DNA of 64,000 nt, from positions 23,032,168 to 23,096,167 of the forward strand of contig NC_092569.1 of NCBI RefSeq assembly GCF_037975245.1. The letters are read 5' to 3'. How positions within the stretch are numbered: position 1 is the first letter of the stretch; each line of letters begins with the position of its first letter. Shown piece by piece: positions 39,229 to 51,355 of this stretch. Position numbers and translations under genes: made by a program. Origin of the DNA: Apostichopus japonicus. Its lineage: Eukaryota > Echinodermata > Holothuroidea > Aspidochirotida > Stichopodidae. The notes under the pieces were generated by a model. That model was not told the DNA's origin. It made no database searches and worked only from the letters and a program-made list of their open reading frames with translations.

Positions 39229-42200
39229 CTGGAAGGAAATTAGCAAATAATTAATGAAGGTGTTTTCTTGTAAAATATGAAGACGTTTCCTTTTTTATAA
39301 ATGGACATTATTATGTCACTTTGAAGTCGTTTGCTGTAGTTGTCGGGTATATTTTTTGTTGTTGTTTGTTCGTTTAAGTTTGGGCTTACGTAATATTTTT
39401 GTTTTGGATTCAAGTTTGCGGATTTTACTGGAGCGGTTTCAATTCTGCCAATTCGTCTGGGACCTCATTTGCGAACATCGTGAAGTATTATAACATATTT
39501 CTTTATGTGCAGTGTATATTGTATTCATATTAATATTTCTCTTCCTTCAACAAATATTAATTAATAATATAGTACTGAGTGTCAGATTAACAGAAATGTA
39601 AAAGGTGCACTTGTTGAAATATTCACTCTCGGCTTTTTGTAAAATATATAGTTTTGACTGTTCAATATATGCTAGGTGTTCAAATAAGAGTGAGAGAAAT
39701 AAAGTGTTTGATTGTATCATTCATGTCATCATCTTCTCTCGTGATAACGTCTTATATTTCATACTGACGGATTACTTTAATTTGATATCAACAAACTAAT
39801 AGTTTACCATATGATTAAACATTTCTAACGATAAAAAATGCGGCAAATAATTCTCATTAAGAATGTAACACATACAATTCGTCTCGACTGATCTCACAAA
39901 AAAGTGTCCGAATTATTTGATACTTTTGTTGCTATTATTGTAATATCATTGGCCTTTCAATCAATGTCATGAAAAAATATTGCATGGTCAAATGTAACTT
40001 AATTTTCTTTTGTTTGGAAATGATAAAGTCGTTCTTTAAGAAATTAATTCAATTCACTCTTTAATAACATATTTCAATCACAAAGTAAGCTGAAATGCTG
40101 CAGCGGTTCTTCGGTTGTCAGACTTGTTAATATTCCTTTATGTTTTAAGCTCGACATTTGCAAGCAAGCAGACGCTACTAACTATATAAGAGTGGTTCAT
40201 ATCATATATTATGATGTTACAACAATATATCATTTTACCAACACGTGCTAATATGCAAGGCAATTGTATAATGAGCAATGCGCACGGGACTGTAAGCTAA
40301 ACGTCTAATACAGTTTGACATTAGTATATACACTAGATGTATAACATGACCTGAGTATATATACGAGTACAAATCCAAGAGTGTGATTACGACTACAGGT
40401 AGTTATGCTAGAATGATATTACGTAATAACTACAAGTATGCGTATGATGAACATTTAGCACAATACATACCAGCATTTCCATTGTAGCCACGCAACGAGA
40501 GTTGGTATTTGTCTCCCTCGTTACTGATACTAAAAGATGAATAACGGCTGTGGTATGTTGATCCTTCCGTGTTTGTCTTTTCTATTAGGAGTTGGTAGGC
40601 TTTTTGATTTGTCAATTTGTATATTTTGTCGTTGCCAATCCAATGATCTCCCGTTGGGATCCCAAACCCGTTTTTGTACTCATTCCAGTTTCGATAAAAG
40701 CTGACGGAGCTACTTGTACGTCGTTGCAAAATCTAGAATGAAAATCAACGAGTTTATCGATTGGATGTGAGTAATATATGAAATATCTCATTTGTACTAC
40801 AATAATTTAGATAAATTGATTGGTGAAGGTCAATATCCGATTGGATTAAAGCGATAGGAAGATGGATCAATTGAATCAAATAATTGAATTATTTAATTAA
40901 AATGTTAGTGAAAGAAGTCATGTTATATGAGAAAATAAAAAGTTAACATGGTAAAGTTCTGTTTTTCAAAAGTTAAAACTTACTGTCCAACCACCACTAG
41001 ACATTTCACAATAGACTTCAAAATTAGAGCTTCCAGCGGGATAAATGGTATATGCTCCGTTATTTGTTCTGTTTGCTGCGTAAAGATCAGAACAATCTCT
41101 CGGTCCACTGCGGGTACATGTAAGACCATCGCCTTCAAACCATTCGTTACAGTAACATCTACGGACATCCTTCCGCTCCTCGCAGGTTGCGTCTGCACTA
41201 CAACTGTAACTCTCACTTGTAAGTACGTTACTGTTGCAAGTTATCAGTAAGGAACAGTCAGAATTGATGTATGATTCACCTTCCTGGAAAAGATAAACGT
41301 TAAACGACATATTCCAGTGAAAGTAAAATCAATGTTTATTTGGTACAACGCTTGGTAATGCTCTTTGAGTAAAACTAAATGTCTACTACTTCATGGTCAT
41401 GAGCGTTTTAAATATGTTAGGTGAAGTTCATCATTCTGGGTGTAATTGCTTTGGATGCCTTGTACTTTGCTAGGTCTCAATTATAAGACTTTTGCTAGAA
41501 CATGTAAAACCGAAATAAAAGTGAAAATCAATATCATCAATCATCATGAGAATTTAATAACAGATACAATAAAAAGTAAGGTCAATCAATTGCAATCCAA
41601 GATTTTAAGTTATAGTGTACTTTTCATGTTATATATTAAGACTTGTGAACGGCATCAAATAAACTTACTGCTAAAACGACGCCTTCCCCTTGAACGTAAC
41701 AGCCACATTGCTCTATAGGTATGCAGCTATCTCCAAGAATCATGTGGTTTTCTGGACAAAGACATCTCTCTGGATCCGCTGGATCCGGTATGACACAATC
41801 ATTTGGATTCTCACAAGTTCTTTCACATGTATTGTCAAAATTATCCTTGTTGGATGAGCACCAGGTGAAGTTTAAATCTGGGAAATTAAAATCACAACAA
41901 GTTAATCATGGCTTAAAGTGTTAGCTCACTGTTACGACATTACGTAATTAGCGAATCGTGTTACCATCGTAATGCTCTGGCCGCTCGGAACCTTTGCTGA
42001 TTGTTAACATAGGATTAAATGTAAGCCGGATTTTTAATTGTTATGGCTCATTCAACTATACTCATTTATGTCACAAACAAAAATAATATTACATTTTCAA
42101 GTATTCGACTATTGGATCAATCAATATAGTTGTGTATGAAAATCATTTCCTCCATTGAAACTTTTACTAAGCATTCTTCAATTTCCGTTTCGAGATCAAA

Positions 42201-45200
42201 GATTTAGAGAAAATATTTTTATAAAAAGTCTAACCTGTTATTCCATAGACAACACCAAGACTTGTTATAGAATAATTCCCCCATTCATCGGCTATGCGAA
42301 AGTTGTCGTATGTCAAGGAATATGACTGGCCTGCATAATTCTCTAGCTCGATGCGCAGCTGGTAATTCTTTTGGTTTATCAAGTGAGCTAACTTTTCATT
42401 ACCTATACGAAATTCACTGCCTAAGAAACCAATTCCGTTTTTGTAGTCGTCCCAGGTTCGATTAAAACCGATGGATCCATCAAAACGTCGTTGTATGACC
42501 TGGAGAATTAAAACAATATAGGTAGATAACTATCGGATAAATTTCATTAACTTATGATCTGAACCTTATAGCCAACATTTGTGGCTCACCTCAATAAATA
42601 CGAATAGCATAGAACATATCTGTGATGTTGCGTTTCATCTTATCCTGAAACACATATCTAGATTACTAGCCTAGTTGTGCAGAGAAAAAATAAGTTTTAT
42701 AATCGTATTAAATTTCAATGTAATTAATCTGGGTAGTTTTGCTTCCGATATTAGGCTTTAAATATTCATACATCCTACAAGGTATATCATCCGACACACT
42801 GTAAAACTAATATTGACTGAAAATTCTAATGTGTCCTACAAAGTGTGTCTTGAAGAGTAACGTGTTTACGTCTTGAAATATATTACTTACTGTCCAACCT
42901 CCAGATGAAGTGTTATGATCACAATATGTCTGAAATGGTTCCTGATACTGGTCAGGTTTAATCAGGTATACACCGGATTTGGCGTAGGTAGCAGAGCATT
43001 GGTTAAGTACTTCATGACAATCCCTTGGATACTCCGGAGTTTGGAATAGAAAATACTGCAAGTCTAGCACCAAGATAATGTAAAGAACAAGATGAGAACA
43101 AATCGTAAAACTATTGCAGATACACTTCCATATGTAAAGAATTATTTCAAGAGAAATATAATATATGGCTACATTGCAATAGTTTTGTTTAAAAACACAA
43201 AAAAAAACATGACGTTGTAATTACTATGAACCATCAGAAAATGTATTCGATCATTTTAGGCTAATATTCATGGAGGCTAATATAAGCAAGTATATTTTAT
43301 TTGAAATGAAAATCTAACGCAAAGAATTACCGTCACGATGTGGCGAAAAGGTCATAGAAGCAAACATGATAAGTGATAGCTTTCCTTGACATTAGGGTAT
43401 GGTTTGGCCCTGTTTTCACCTGACAACAATCTAACCTTCATCAGCACTGACCTGAGATTTGAAAGTGCCATATTATTGAACGAGCTTACAGTATGAAAAA
43501 TCTAAACAAAATGCGTGTTTTGTCCCTTCTGTTATTGTTACTTGTCATTTAGCCTCTGAAGAATATCCTGCTAGGATCGAAACGTCAGGCCAACTTACTT
43601 TGCACAAATGACGAACAAGTATGAATTCATATAATCGGAAATACCTTTATTGCTTGAAATAAAAATTGACTAATGACTTGTATTCTTTCCTTTTTAATTA
43701 ACCCCAATCAGCGCTAAAAATACTTCAATACACAGTACAAGGAAATTATCGAGAATTGTAAATCATTATTTATCTTACAAATTGGAATAGGAGAATGTAC
43801 CACATATGAAGTACATCTAGATGGTTCTTTTCTAAATTAAACTTTTTTCCGAACTATTATTTAGATAACAAATTTATGTTAATTGGTTAGTTCTCGGTAG
43901 TTTATATAAATCGTTACTCTTACAGAACGAAAACTTACTTGAATCGTTGACTCTTGTGCTTGACGATATCTGAGGTAGCAAACAATTAAAGGGAATTTAC
44001 GATTAAGTAAAGTACATTCTAAAGAAACAATATCGAGTTAAGAATGTTGTACGACGGTCAATGTATCACAATATACAGGAGATATGCTGATCTAGTACAC
44101 CTTTACTTTAACAGGTCCTATTATTTTAAGGTAAAATATACAGTACAGAATTTAAGAGCATTTGATTCAAATAAATGAACTATTTTCAACTGATTATATA
44201 TAAAAGGTAAAAGAACGGAAAGAAAATATCACATTCCAAATTCCAAGCAGTAGTAGAATGTTTCGCAATCTTAATATTTATTTAAGATTGATTTTACTGC
44301 TTATAAGCATAGCTAAGATTAGAAGGAGGTTTTATAGAATAACATTAATTGTTTGATGTTAAATATGATTCTAGGTCCGTTTGCATGTCTTTTAATTCTT
44401 CTTATTCTCGTTAATATACATAAAACAATAATAGGTCACTATACACTAACTAATTAAACGATCATAATTACGATAAACAGATGAAATTTATCAATCCCTG
44501 TGCATTATGCTAATCGAAATGTGAATGACATATTATCTGAGAAAGCGGGAAAAAAGCTACAATATGTTATTGAAAGAAAATTAAGAGTACAAACATCAGC
44601 GTTATCTATGGATTGAAAACAAATTAAACCTTTGCAAAAAACATAGTTGATATAATAAGGCTTTAATCAATATAGAGAAACTTTAAAGGCCGCTAAAGTT
44701 GTTTGGCATGCTCTCAAGTTGCATAGTATTGACCAATTAATTTAATTTAATTTAACTAATTTAATAAAAATTTTGTAATTTTTACCTTTTACCTTTTCGC
44801 ATACTAAGAGCATCTCTTAAAACGGTTATTTTAAGATTTATGACGTTTTGCAATGTGATCGTGTCTCTCATACGCTTCCGTAACCTATTAACAACACTTA
44901 AAGGTCTATATTATGCAGAAACGATGCAATTCAAGAATTCAAGAATTCAACATTTTCTGTTTGGAAACTTAAATAAAAACAAGTGAAATTATTGCCGAAA
45001 TTCGAACTATGTGCAAACGTACTCTAGTTACAATATTCATCAAATTGTATTCTATTTTCACAATGGAATACTTTATTCTGTCCTCCTTGAAAAGAAATGA
45101 AGAAAATTCATGATCCGTAAAACATTGATCTCCTAGTGGTGTTCGTATAGTAAGCTAAGTGCAATTATCTATAGCGGGAAAGTGGATATATTATGCTAAT

Positions 45201-48200
45201 GAGGTACTTGAACACTGGGACAACGTGCAATTTACCCTCAAAAGCTTGAAAATAGCCAAGTTTTGAAAATATGACCCAACAAAGAGCCATAAAAATGCAT
45301 ATTAATTGAAAATTCATCCGTTGGGAAGAAAAGTATTGTTTGTTTTGATACGTGCAAGCCACTTGATTGACTTGTACAAGCATAACAACACAATAGATCT
45401 TTTTTGTCTTCAACATCACAAAACACGTTTACGTTTTACGTCCCAGCTACTGAAGCTAATTGTCAACATTCGTTCGTCTGAAAGCTAAAACTGCTACAAC
45501 AGCTTTTTGCGACAACAACTTTTGCTTTATCATAGAAAATATGTCGATCTTTTTAGAAATCTTGTACTCAGAACGTATGCAATAACTAAGGCTTTCAATG
45601 TATTTACATTATGCAGAGTTATCTGTAACCTACGAAAACATGGGTAAAGTTATATTTTATATTTTTATAAATGAAAAAAAAAACTTTATGATCGAAGTAG
45701 AAAATATTTGTCAAAGCCTAACACTTGTATGTCGATTCACACTTAATCAAAATAACCTCATGTATAGTAAAAGACAAGTTAGCGTTTCCATAACGAAAAC
45801 TGTTTAGATTACCCTTTGTGCACATCAGCAAAAATGGATACTCTTTCGGCAACTTCATGTTTACTGTATCTATTTAAGACAGAACACCATTCTTGGAAGC
45901 CACACAACATCCCCGTGAACCCAGCTCCCATGAAAACACATCCTTGTTCATAACAAAATGTGCATGAATATTTGTTTTCTACCTTTCGTTGGCGTAATTC
46001 TCTGAAGTATTCTAAATCAAGGATAACACATATTATAATAACGACACATATCTTTCTTTTCTTCTCTTGATATAAAAGGAAGTGTCATTTGACGCCTGTG
46101 CGCAAAGCGTTGTATGAAAGAAAGTTAGATATAACTTTGAAGGAGGAAATAAATCAGATATATTGCATAAATGCCCGATACGTCGAAGTCAGTAAAACAT
46201 CACATTTATCCTATTGAATATAACATATAAGAATTAGTCAGTATTTTATTTGTGCATTGGTTCAGGACAACTCTTACATGGTTTACATGTGCTGAGATTA
46301 TCTGATGACTCGTCAATTAAGTATGTTGGGAGATAGAAGCTAATGATATACGAGTCGTGCAAAATTGTTCTTCAAAAAAATATTTTTGTCAAAGTAGTTA
46401 CGAACAATTATATAAGTGCATAAGTAAACGATATCTGTTAACTTTAAAAAAAATGATAGGTAACTGTTCAACAGTCACATCAAATTTCAAACATGACTGT
46501 AAAACAATTGTAGAACAATTTTTAGAGTTTCTGTAAAGCTATATCCATTTTAAAATTTCTTGACAACCAACATCCTCTAGATTCCCTCAAAACAGCACGA
46601 TTTTGAATAATAGCCGGTCTTGTCTACGTGTTCACGTGTTGTATGGTAAGTTTTCAATATTTTTAAATTATAGACTTTGCAAGGAAGAAACGAGGAAATC
46701 ATGGATGCAACCCTGTCTTGTCGACAACGTGGCAAAAAAAGCTCTGAATCATCAATTATAACCTTTCTACAGTTTTGTTCTTTTAAAAAAACAGAATCAG
46801 GAAATTTACAACGGAAACGCACAGCGTGAAGGCATACGTATTTATTTATTGTTTTGTCTAGGAGGATTGAGTATTGTTAATAAACAAGTCTGTTTTACTA
46901 TTCTCCTTTTTCTTGACGTTGGTCTGGTACAACTTTTAAATACAAATTCTTAGCTTCAATATTTGTTTATTATTGTGGACGATCTTTCTGATGTTATAGG
47001 CAGAATTTCAAAACGAACAACGTTTCACATTGACTTTTTTGTATTATACTTTATTCTCAATTTCTTATCACTTTTCATAACATTGAGGTTATAATTTTCG
47101 TACTTTATTTTTAGTTTTAAAGCGGCGTTTCGTGCAAACTTGTTACAAACATGTTGGCTATTGGAATAACTATATTTAGTTGATGATTATTACATTGATA
47201 GCGTCAAAATCATCCATATGATAATCGCACATGACCGAATCGACAATATTATTAACAGATGCATGTGTAATACAATACAATGACCACCAGAAGGAAACAA
47301 GACATTGGAGAACAATCAGTGTTACCTTAACCCGGAAAATCGTAAGGGAAACAATTGAAATTAACAGGTTGATACATTTAAAAGAAGAAATATTAAGATT
47401 GACATTGCTTGGTCATGAAAAATACAAAATACAGAATTATTAAGATAAACATTTTGTACATAAAACTATTAGAGACGATGTATCAGTATTGAGCTAGTAC
47501 AAAAGGGGTTACTTGGCTTACAAATATCGGTTTCCTTATTACCTGTATCAAATATAAGGTGTGTTGGGGATGTTTGGCAAATAATTGTTGATCCTTGTAA
47601 AAAACATTCGTTTCCTCTGGTGTATTTGCATGATGAACTGATCAATATTTATTCGTTCGTAGGCCTACGTGCTTGTTTTGAATAGTGTATTACATAAATG
47701 CGTCTATTCTGTTATGTTTTACGGATACCTGCCCAGAGGGCAAAATGAAAGTTGTTGTCAGATATATATACATTGTAATACTTAACATATTAACACTTTT
47801 GTGAACGAGAATTTAAAAGTGCTTGGAATTCTATAATTTTGAATTGATCTAGTACTGTTTTTGTAGTGTAAACTTGATTGTTAAATATTGCACACATAAA
47901 CTGTTACAATACTGAGGTTTTCTGAGCTCGTTTTGTAAAAAATAGACAACATTTAAGCTAAACTGCGTAAAGCTGCCATGTTTATGTACACGAAAAACCC
48001 ATCAATACATTATGTTCACATGTTAAACGTCTGTTTATTAGGAATTATGCTTATTTCGAATAATAAATCCAACAGATTGATAATATCAGTATAAAGTTGT
48101 AAATATAGCAAGTTGGATATTAAACTGATTCAAAAGTGTATTTATCATTTCTGTATGCATATTTATTCTTTAAAAAATCAAAAGCTGAAATTGATCTTTT

Positions 48201-51200
48201 TTTTTCATACTAGTTGGGCAGTCATTTTGACGGAGAGATACACTTTGTATTCGGAAAATATGAAATTTTTCTTGAATTGACAGAACAAATTGTCATCGTG
48301 AAGGAATAACTTCACAAGTTGTTTTATGATATTGTTACTTGTTCTATACATTTTCATTTTAAGCTTCATGCGATATTTTCTTTGATTAATAAATTATTGG
48401 TTAAATTACAAGTTAATCATCAAGGCACTTTTCCTAGCGTAGGTTAATGGATACTTAATCATATGTAGGGTTTTGAAACCCATATGCTCTCGTTACAAGA
48501 CCGTTTAGGTTTCTTGTGAAACAATTTATAGAGTTTTTGTAAAGCTATATCCATTTTGAAAATTCTTGGCAATAAAACCTCGTCTAGACTCAATAAAAAC
48601 AACACGATTTTGAATAATAGCCGTTCTTGTCTAGGTGATCACGTGTTGTATGGTAAAGTTTTCAATAGTTTTAATTAAAGACTTTGCATGAAGAAACGAA
48701 GATATGATGGCTTCAAGCCTGTGCTGTCGACAACGTGGGAAAATAGCTCTAAATCATAAATGACAACATTTCTACAGTTTTTGTTCTTTTAAAATACAGA
48801 ATCAGGAACTTTACAACGGAAACGCACAGCGAGAAGATACATACATTTATTTATGTTTTTGTCTGGGATGATTGAGTAATGTTAATGAACAAGTCTGTGT
48901 TACTGTTCTACTTTTTCTTGACATTGCTTTGGTAAAACTTAAAAAAAAAACTTTCTTAGCATGAATCTTTCTTTCTAACTGTCGGTTAGTAGACGCACTT
49001 TTTGATGCTACAGTCACAATTTCAAAATTAAAAACTTTTCACATTGATTTTTTTTATTTATACTTTATTTCCTATCACTTTGCATAACATTTAGTCTATA
49101 ATTGTCTTACTCTATTTGTATTCTTAAAGGAAAGTTTCGTGCAAAATTCTTACATGTATGTCGACTATTTGAATATTCACATTTAGTTGATGATTATTAC
49201 ATTGACGTGCGTTAAAAATCATTCCTATGGTTAACGGACATGACCGAATCAAATACATTTTTAACAGATACATGTGTAATACGATGCTATGACCGCCAGA
49301 GGGAAAACAAATCATTGGAGAACATACAGTGTTACCTTAACCCGCAAAATAGTAAGGGGAACGATTGAAATTAGGAGGTTAATACGTTTTAAGAAGGAAT
49401 ATTAAGATTGACATTGCTTGGTCATGAATAAAAAAGTTTCAATATGAACTGCAGAATTATTAAGATAAACTTTTTGTACACTAATGGAGACGATATATCA
49501 GTATAATGCTAGGATAAAACGGTGATACTTGGATTTTAAATATTGGTTGCCAAATTACCTAAATCAAATATAAGGTGTTTTGCAGATGTTTGAAGAAAAA
49601 AAATAATTGTTGATCATTTTAAGTTACATTCTATTTCCTCTTGGGTATTGTTTTATGATGAACTGATCAATATATATATTCGTACGTAGTAGCCTGTATT
49701 GAAGAGTGCGTTACATTAATGCGTTAATTGTGTAATGATGTACAGATACCTGCCCAGCGGGCACATATCCAAGTTGTTGTCAGTTATAAATTGTATGACT
49801 AAACATATTAACAATTTCGTGAAAAGCCAATTCTTAAGTGTTTTATTGCTCTTAGATGAACTGTTACAATACTGAGGTTTTCTTAGCTCGCTTGAAAAAA
49901 AAAATAGTTAATTTGCGTAAGGCTGCTATTTTTATGTACACGAAAAACCTATCAATACTTTAATTTTGACATATTAAACAATCTGTGTATAAGAATTTTT
50001 TTTTTTTTTTGCGGAATACTAAATCCAACAGATTGATCATATCAGTTTAACGTTGTAAAAATAGCAATTTAGAAATTAAACTTATTTAGAACTTTAATTA
50101 TCATTTCTGTATGCATATTTGTTCTCTTAGAAAATCAAAAGCTGATTTTTATTTATTTATCATACTAGTTCGGCAGTAATTTTGACGGAGAGATAAATGT
50201 TGTATTCGTAAAATATGAATTATTTTATGAACTGATGGATGAAATTGTCATCGTGAAGGAATAACTTCTCAAGTTCTTTCTTGACATAGTTAGTTGTTTT
50301 ATACCTTCGCATTTTAAATTTCATCCGATATTTTCTTTGATAAACAAATGATTAGTTCACAAGTTAATCATAACGTTAAATTCCTTAGCATAGAATAACG
50401 GATATTCAATCATATGTAGGGTTTTGAAACCCTTATGCCCTCGTTACAAGACCGGCTGTGCACTCCATATGGACGAGAAACTTGTTGTATTATAAACAGA
50501 TGTGTGTGAATTTGAGATATATATAAGTGATAACATTTAAACATTTCAATATGTATATGCATTTTGTATGTTTCAAAGTTATTCTCTAAAGATATTCGTC
50601 TTGATTTTTTAATAGTTTAGCCTCTAAAAAGACATGTCAAAGAGAGATGTTCTGCCTAGTAAAATTATTTTATAGATTTTCTTTTTACGCGTTTGTTTGA
50701 TTCTCAAAAAATCAATGATGTAATTCATAATTGGGTATCAACTAATGATACATGATGGACAGTACGAACAGTGGGGCTATCAGCAGAAAATATAAGGGCA
50801 AGATAATAAATGCAATAAAGTAATACAGAGAGATAATTGTGTGCAGAATAATGCTCGATATCGCACAACATTAAAAAAAATATATCAAAGTTTCAAAAAA
50901 GTTAGATTTGAATACAGCCGATAGCTCATTAATCGTAATATTTCTACTAATACTCCAGGTAACAAGTCAGAGCAGGTAGACCGTTGTTATATTTTATATG
51001 TAGAAAAAAAGTAAGTCTTTAATCTGAAGTTAATGAAATACTGAATTCCAAATTGTAAATCAGTGAAAAAAATATACAAGTAAAACAAATCAATTCAATT
51101 TTACTTTGAAGAAATTAATTTTATTTTATTAATATTTTAGAGACTTACCCGAAAACCACTCGAGTTTAAAAGCAATAACACCGCAAAAACCAAAATATAG

Positions 51201-51220
51201 TTGCTTCGAAGTTCTGCCAT
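38771..51220 (-). CDS. Gene C: secreted fibrinogen-related protein (partial FReD - TIL - EGF - full FReD), intact, 7 exons
   Basis: Gene model built by hand from seven exons: 51220-51149, 43055-42891, 42499-42235, 41877-41669, 41283-40984, 40732-40471 and 39228-38771. All junctions are AG/GT and the summed CDS is 1731 nt (576 aa plus TGA), with no internal stop. Approximate residue layout: signal peptide 1-24; fibrinogen-like part 25-167 (A and B subdomains only); TIL-like cysteine-rich domain 168-237; EGF-like module 238-295; complete fibrinogen C-terminal domain 297-576. The last domain carries a 73-residue Cys/Tyr-rich insert at about 463-535. Known for the family: FReDs are secreted lectin-like recognition or adhesion proteins, with ligand binding in the P subdomain. 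Inferred: a secreted pattern-recognition or adhesive protein. The full-length domain keeps FST..EDND, GGWWY, NLNGDY and a C-terminal MKI motif, but the first calcium-site Asp is Asn. Introns 2-6 are short; intron 1 is 8.1 kb. Confidence 0.85.
40471..40732 (-). CDS. Gene C exon 6: central part of fibrinogen domain 2
   Basis: 262 nt, phase 0 to phase 1. It encodes ILQRRTSSSVSFYRNWNEY followed by KNGFGIPTGDHWIGNDKIY, YQLLIE and FSISNEGDKYQLS, the typical FReD B subdomain. It has roughly 90% amino-acid identity to the gene A exon 6748-7009 by eye, so the A and C 3' halves duplicated recently. Confidence 0.87.
40984..41283 (-). CDS. Gene C exon 5: EGF-like module and start of fibrinogen domain 2
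   Basis: 300 nt, phase 0 to 0. The first part is EGF-like, with C...C...C..RCYCNEWFEGDGLTC spacing and an additional upstream Cys (NSDC) that is Tyr in gene A. The second part opens the full-length FReD: PRDCSDLYAAN, AYTIYPAG, FEVYCEMSSGGWT. Intact, with donor GTAAGT. It is nearly identical to the gene A exon at 7260-7559 apart from the stop in A. Confidence 0.85.
41669..41877 (-). CDS. Gene C exon 4: TIL-like cysteine-rich domain
   Basis: 209 nt, phase 1 to phase 0, open throughout. The protein carries nine cysteines in a trypsin-inhibitor-like pattern: WC at the start, TCERTCENP, then RCLCPENH and a terminal SCIPIEQCGCY. The last run closely matches the closing motif of TIL modules such as those of IgG Fc-binding protein and von Willebrand factor. 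One cysteine of the usual ten is absent here and in the gene B copy. The role is unknown; TIL modules can inhibit proteases or act as structural disulfide modules. Confidence 0.8.
42235..42499 (-). CDS. Gene C exon 3: central part of fibrinogen-like domain 1
   Basis: 265 nt, phase 0 to phase 1. It encodes the FReD B subdomain, with VIQRRFDGS, FNRTWDDYKNGIGFLG, IGNEKL, NYQLRIELE and FRIADEWGNYS recognisable. In an ordinary FReD the next exon would be the calcium- and ligand-binding P subdomain. Here the next downstream exon, with a compatible phase, is a TIL domain, so this fibrinogen domain stops after about two thirds. Confidence 0.85.
42891..43055 (-). CDS. Gene C exon 2: start of fibrinogen-like domain 1
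   Basis: 55 codons, acceptor TTGCAG, donor GTAAGT, phase 0 to phase 0. It encodes the FReD A subdomain: PRDC near the start, then SGVYLIKP, TYCDHN and GGWT at the end, as expected where a FReD begins. It joins in frame to VIQRR of the next exon, which completes the usual GGWTV-QRR run. Confidence 0.85.
43540..43620 (+). ncRNA. Hammerhead-ribozyme-like motif (Penelope-type, minimal stem III)
   Basis: CTGAAGA (43556-43562, fitting CUGANGA) is followed by a stem-loop ATCC-TGCTA-GGAT, then GAAAC (43579-43583) directly joined to GTC (43584-43586). ACGT forms the two-base palindromic stem III. Stem I pairs GCCT (43552-43555) with AGGC (43587-43590), and further out ACTTGTCATTT with AAATGAC...CAAGT. 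The first stem II pair (T64/C78) is mismatched and one A is unpaired, so activity may be reduced. It lies inside gene C intron 1 on the opposite strand. Confidence 0.4.
45809..46084 (-). other. Stop-to-stop open frame in gene C intron 1, Cys-rich (low support)
   Basis: 91 codons without an early ATG. The C-terminal part includes NKYSCTFCYEQGCVFMGAGF and GMLCGFQEWCSVLNRYSKHE. A possible acceptor (CTTGATTTAG) precedes YFRELRQRK. It would add a cysteine-rich segment if spliced, but it ends in TAA and so cannot be internal to gene C. It might be a remnant or chance. Confidence 0.15.
46510..48500. repeat. Intron 1 tandem duplication, left copy
   Basis: About 2 kb collinear with 48510-50450: matching blocks include AGCTATATCCATTTT, GGAAACGCACAGCG, AATATAAGGTGTKTTG and GGGTTTTGAAACCC. 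Gene B intron 1 (about 28450-30000) contains the second half of this unit once. Confidence 0.8.
48510..50450. repeat. Intron 1 tandem duplication, right copy
   Basis: Second copy of the unit described at 46510-48500, with scattered substitutions and small indels. Confidence 0.8.
51149..51220 (-). CDS. Gene C exon 1: signal peptide
   Basis: 24 codons starting MAELRSNY and ending SSGFR, with a hydrophobic core (ILVFAVLLLL), followed by a GTAAGT donor. The exon ends in phase 0, matching the phase-0 start of exon 2. The same exon occurs in gene B at 30136-30207, with 18 of 24 residues identical. I chose this ATG because the longer upstream frame that is in phase in gene B is out of phase in gene C, whereas the MAEL frame is kept in both. 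Confidence 0.75.
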
Positions 51221-51355
51221 TGATCCAAAATGAAACAGAGAAAAGGGTGCAGAAATAAAGGAGATACTTGCTGACCTTCTGAGAGAGTGACATAAGTAAT
51301 GAACGTTAATTCGTTACCCAAGGAGGGACGTTCATACGTACGGATGTCCAATTAC
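51221..51355 (-). promoter_or_regulatory. Gene C 5' leader conserved with gene B
   Basis: The 135 bases upstream of the gene C start codon match the bases upstream of gene B (30208-30345), including blocks ATCCGTACGTATGAA, GTAACGA and CTCTCAGAAGGTCAGCA. Conservation extends past the ATG and not in a shared reading frame, so it is best read as 5'UTR and proximal promoter. The transcription start is not identifiable by eye. Confidence 0.4.

Larger units (their letters stand above)
43056..51148 (-). other. Gene C intron 1 (8.1 kb)
   Basis: Spans from the donor after the signal-peptide exon to the acceptor of exon 2. It contains the hammerhead-like motif near 43.55 kb and a tandem duplication (46.5-50.45 kb) of sequence present once in gene B intron 1. 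I found no exon in it that fits phase and domain order. A 91-codon open frame at 45809-46084 and a 31-nt exon-like segment near 43.95 kb were considered and not accepted. Confidence 0.6.

Noticed and set aside
41446-41924. Plus-strand open frames at 41446-41718 and 41721-41924
   Set aside because: Antisense of gene C intron and TIL exon; the minus strand gives a clear TIL domain.
43925-43985. 31-nt exon-like segment with CTCAG acceptor and GTAAGT donor in gene C intron 1
   Set aside because: Its length is not a multiple of three and both neighbouring exons are phase 0, so including it would break the gene C frame.
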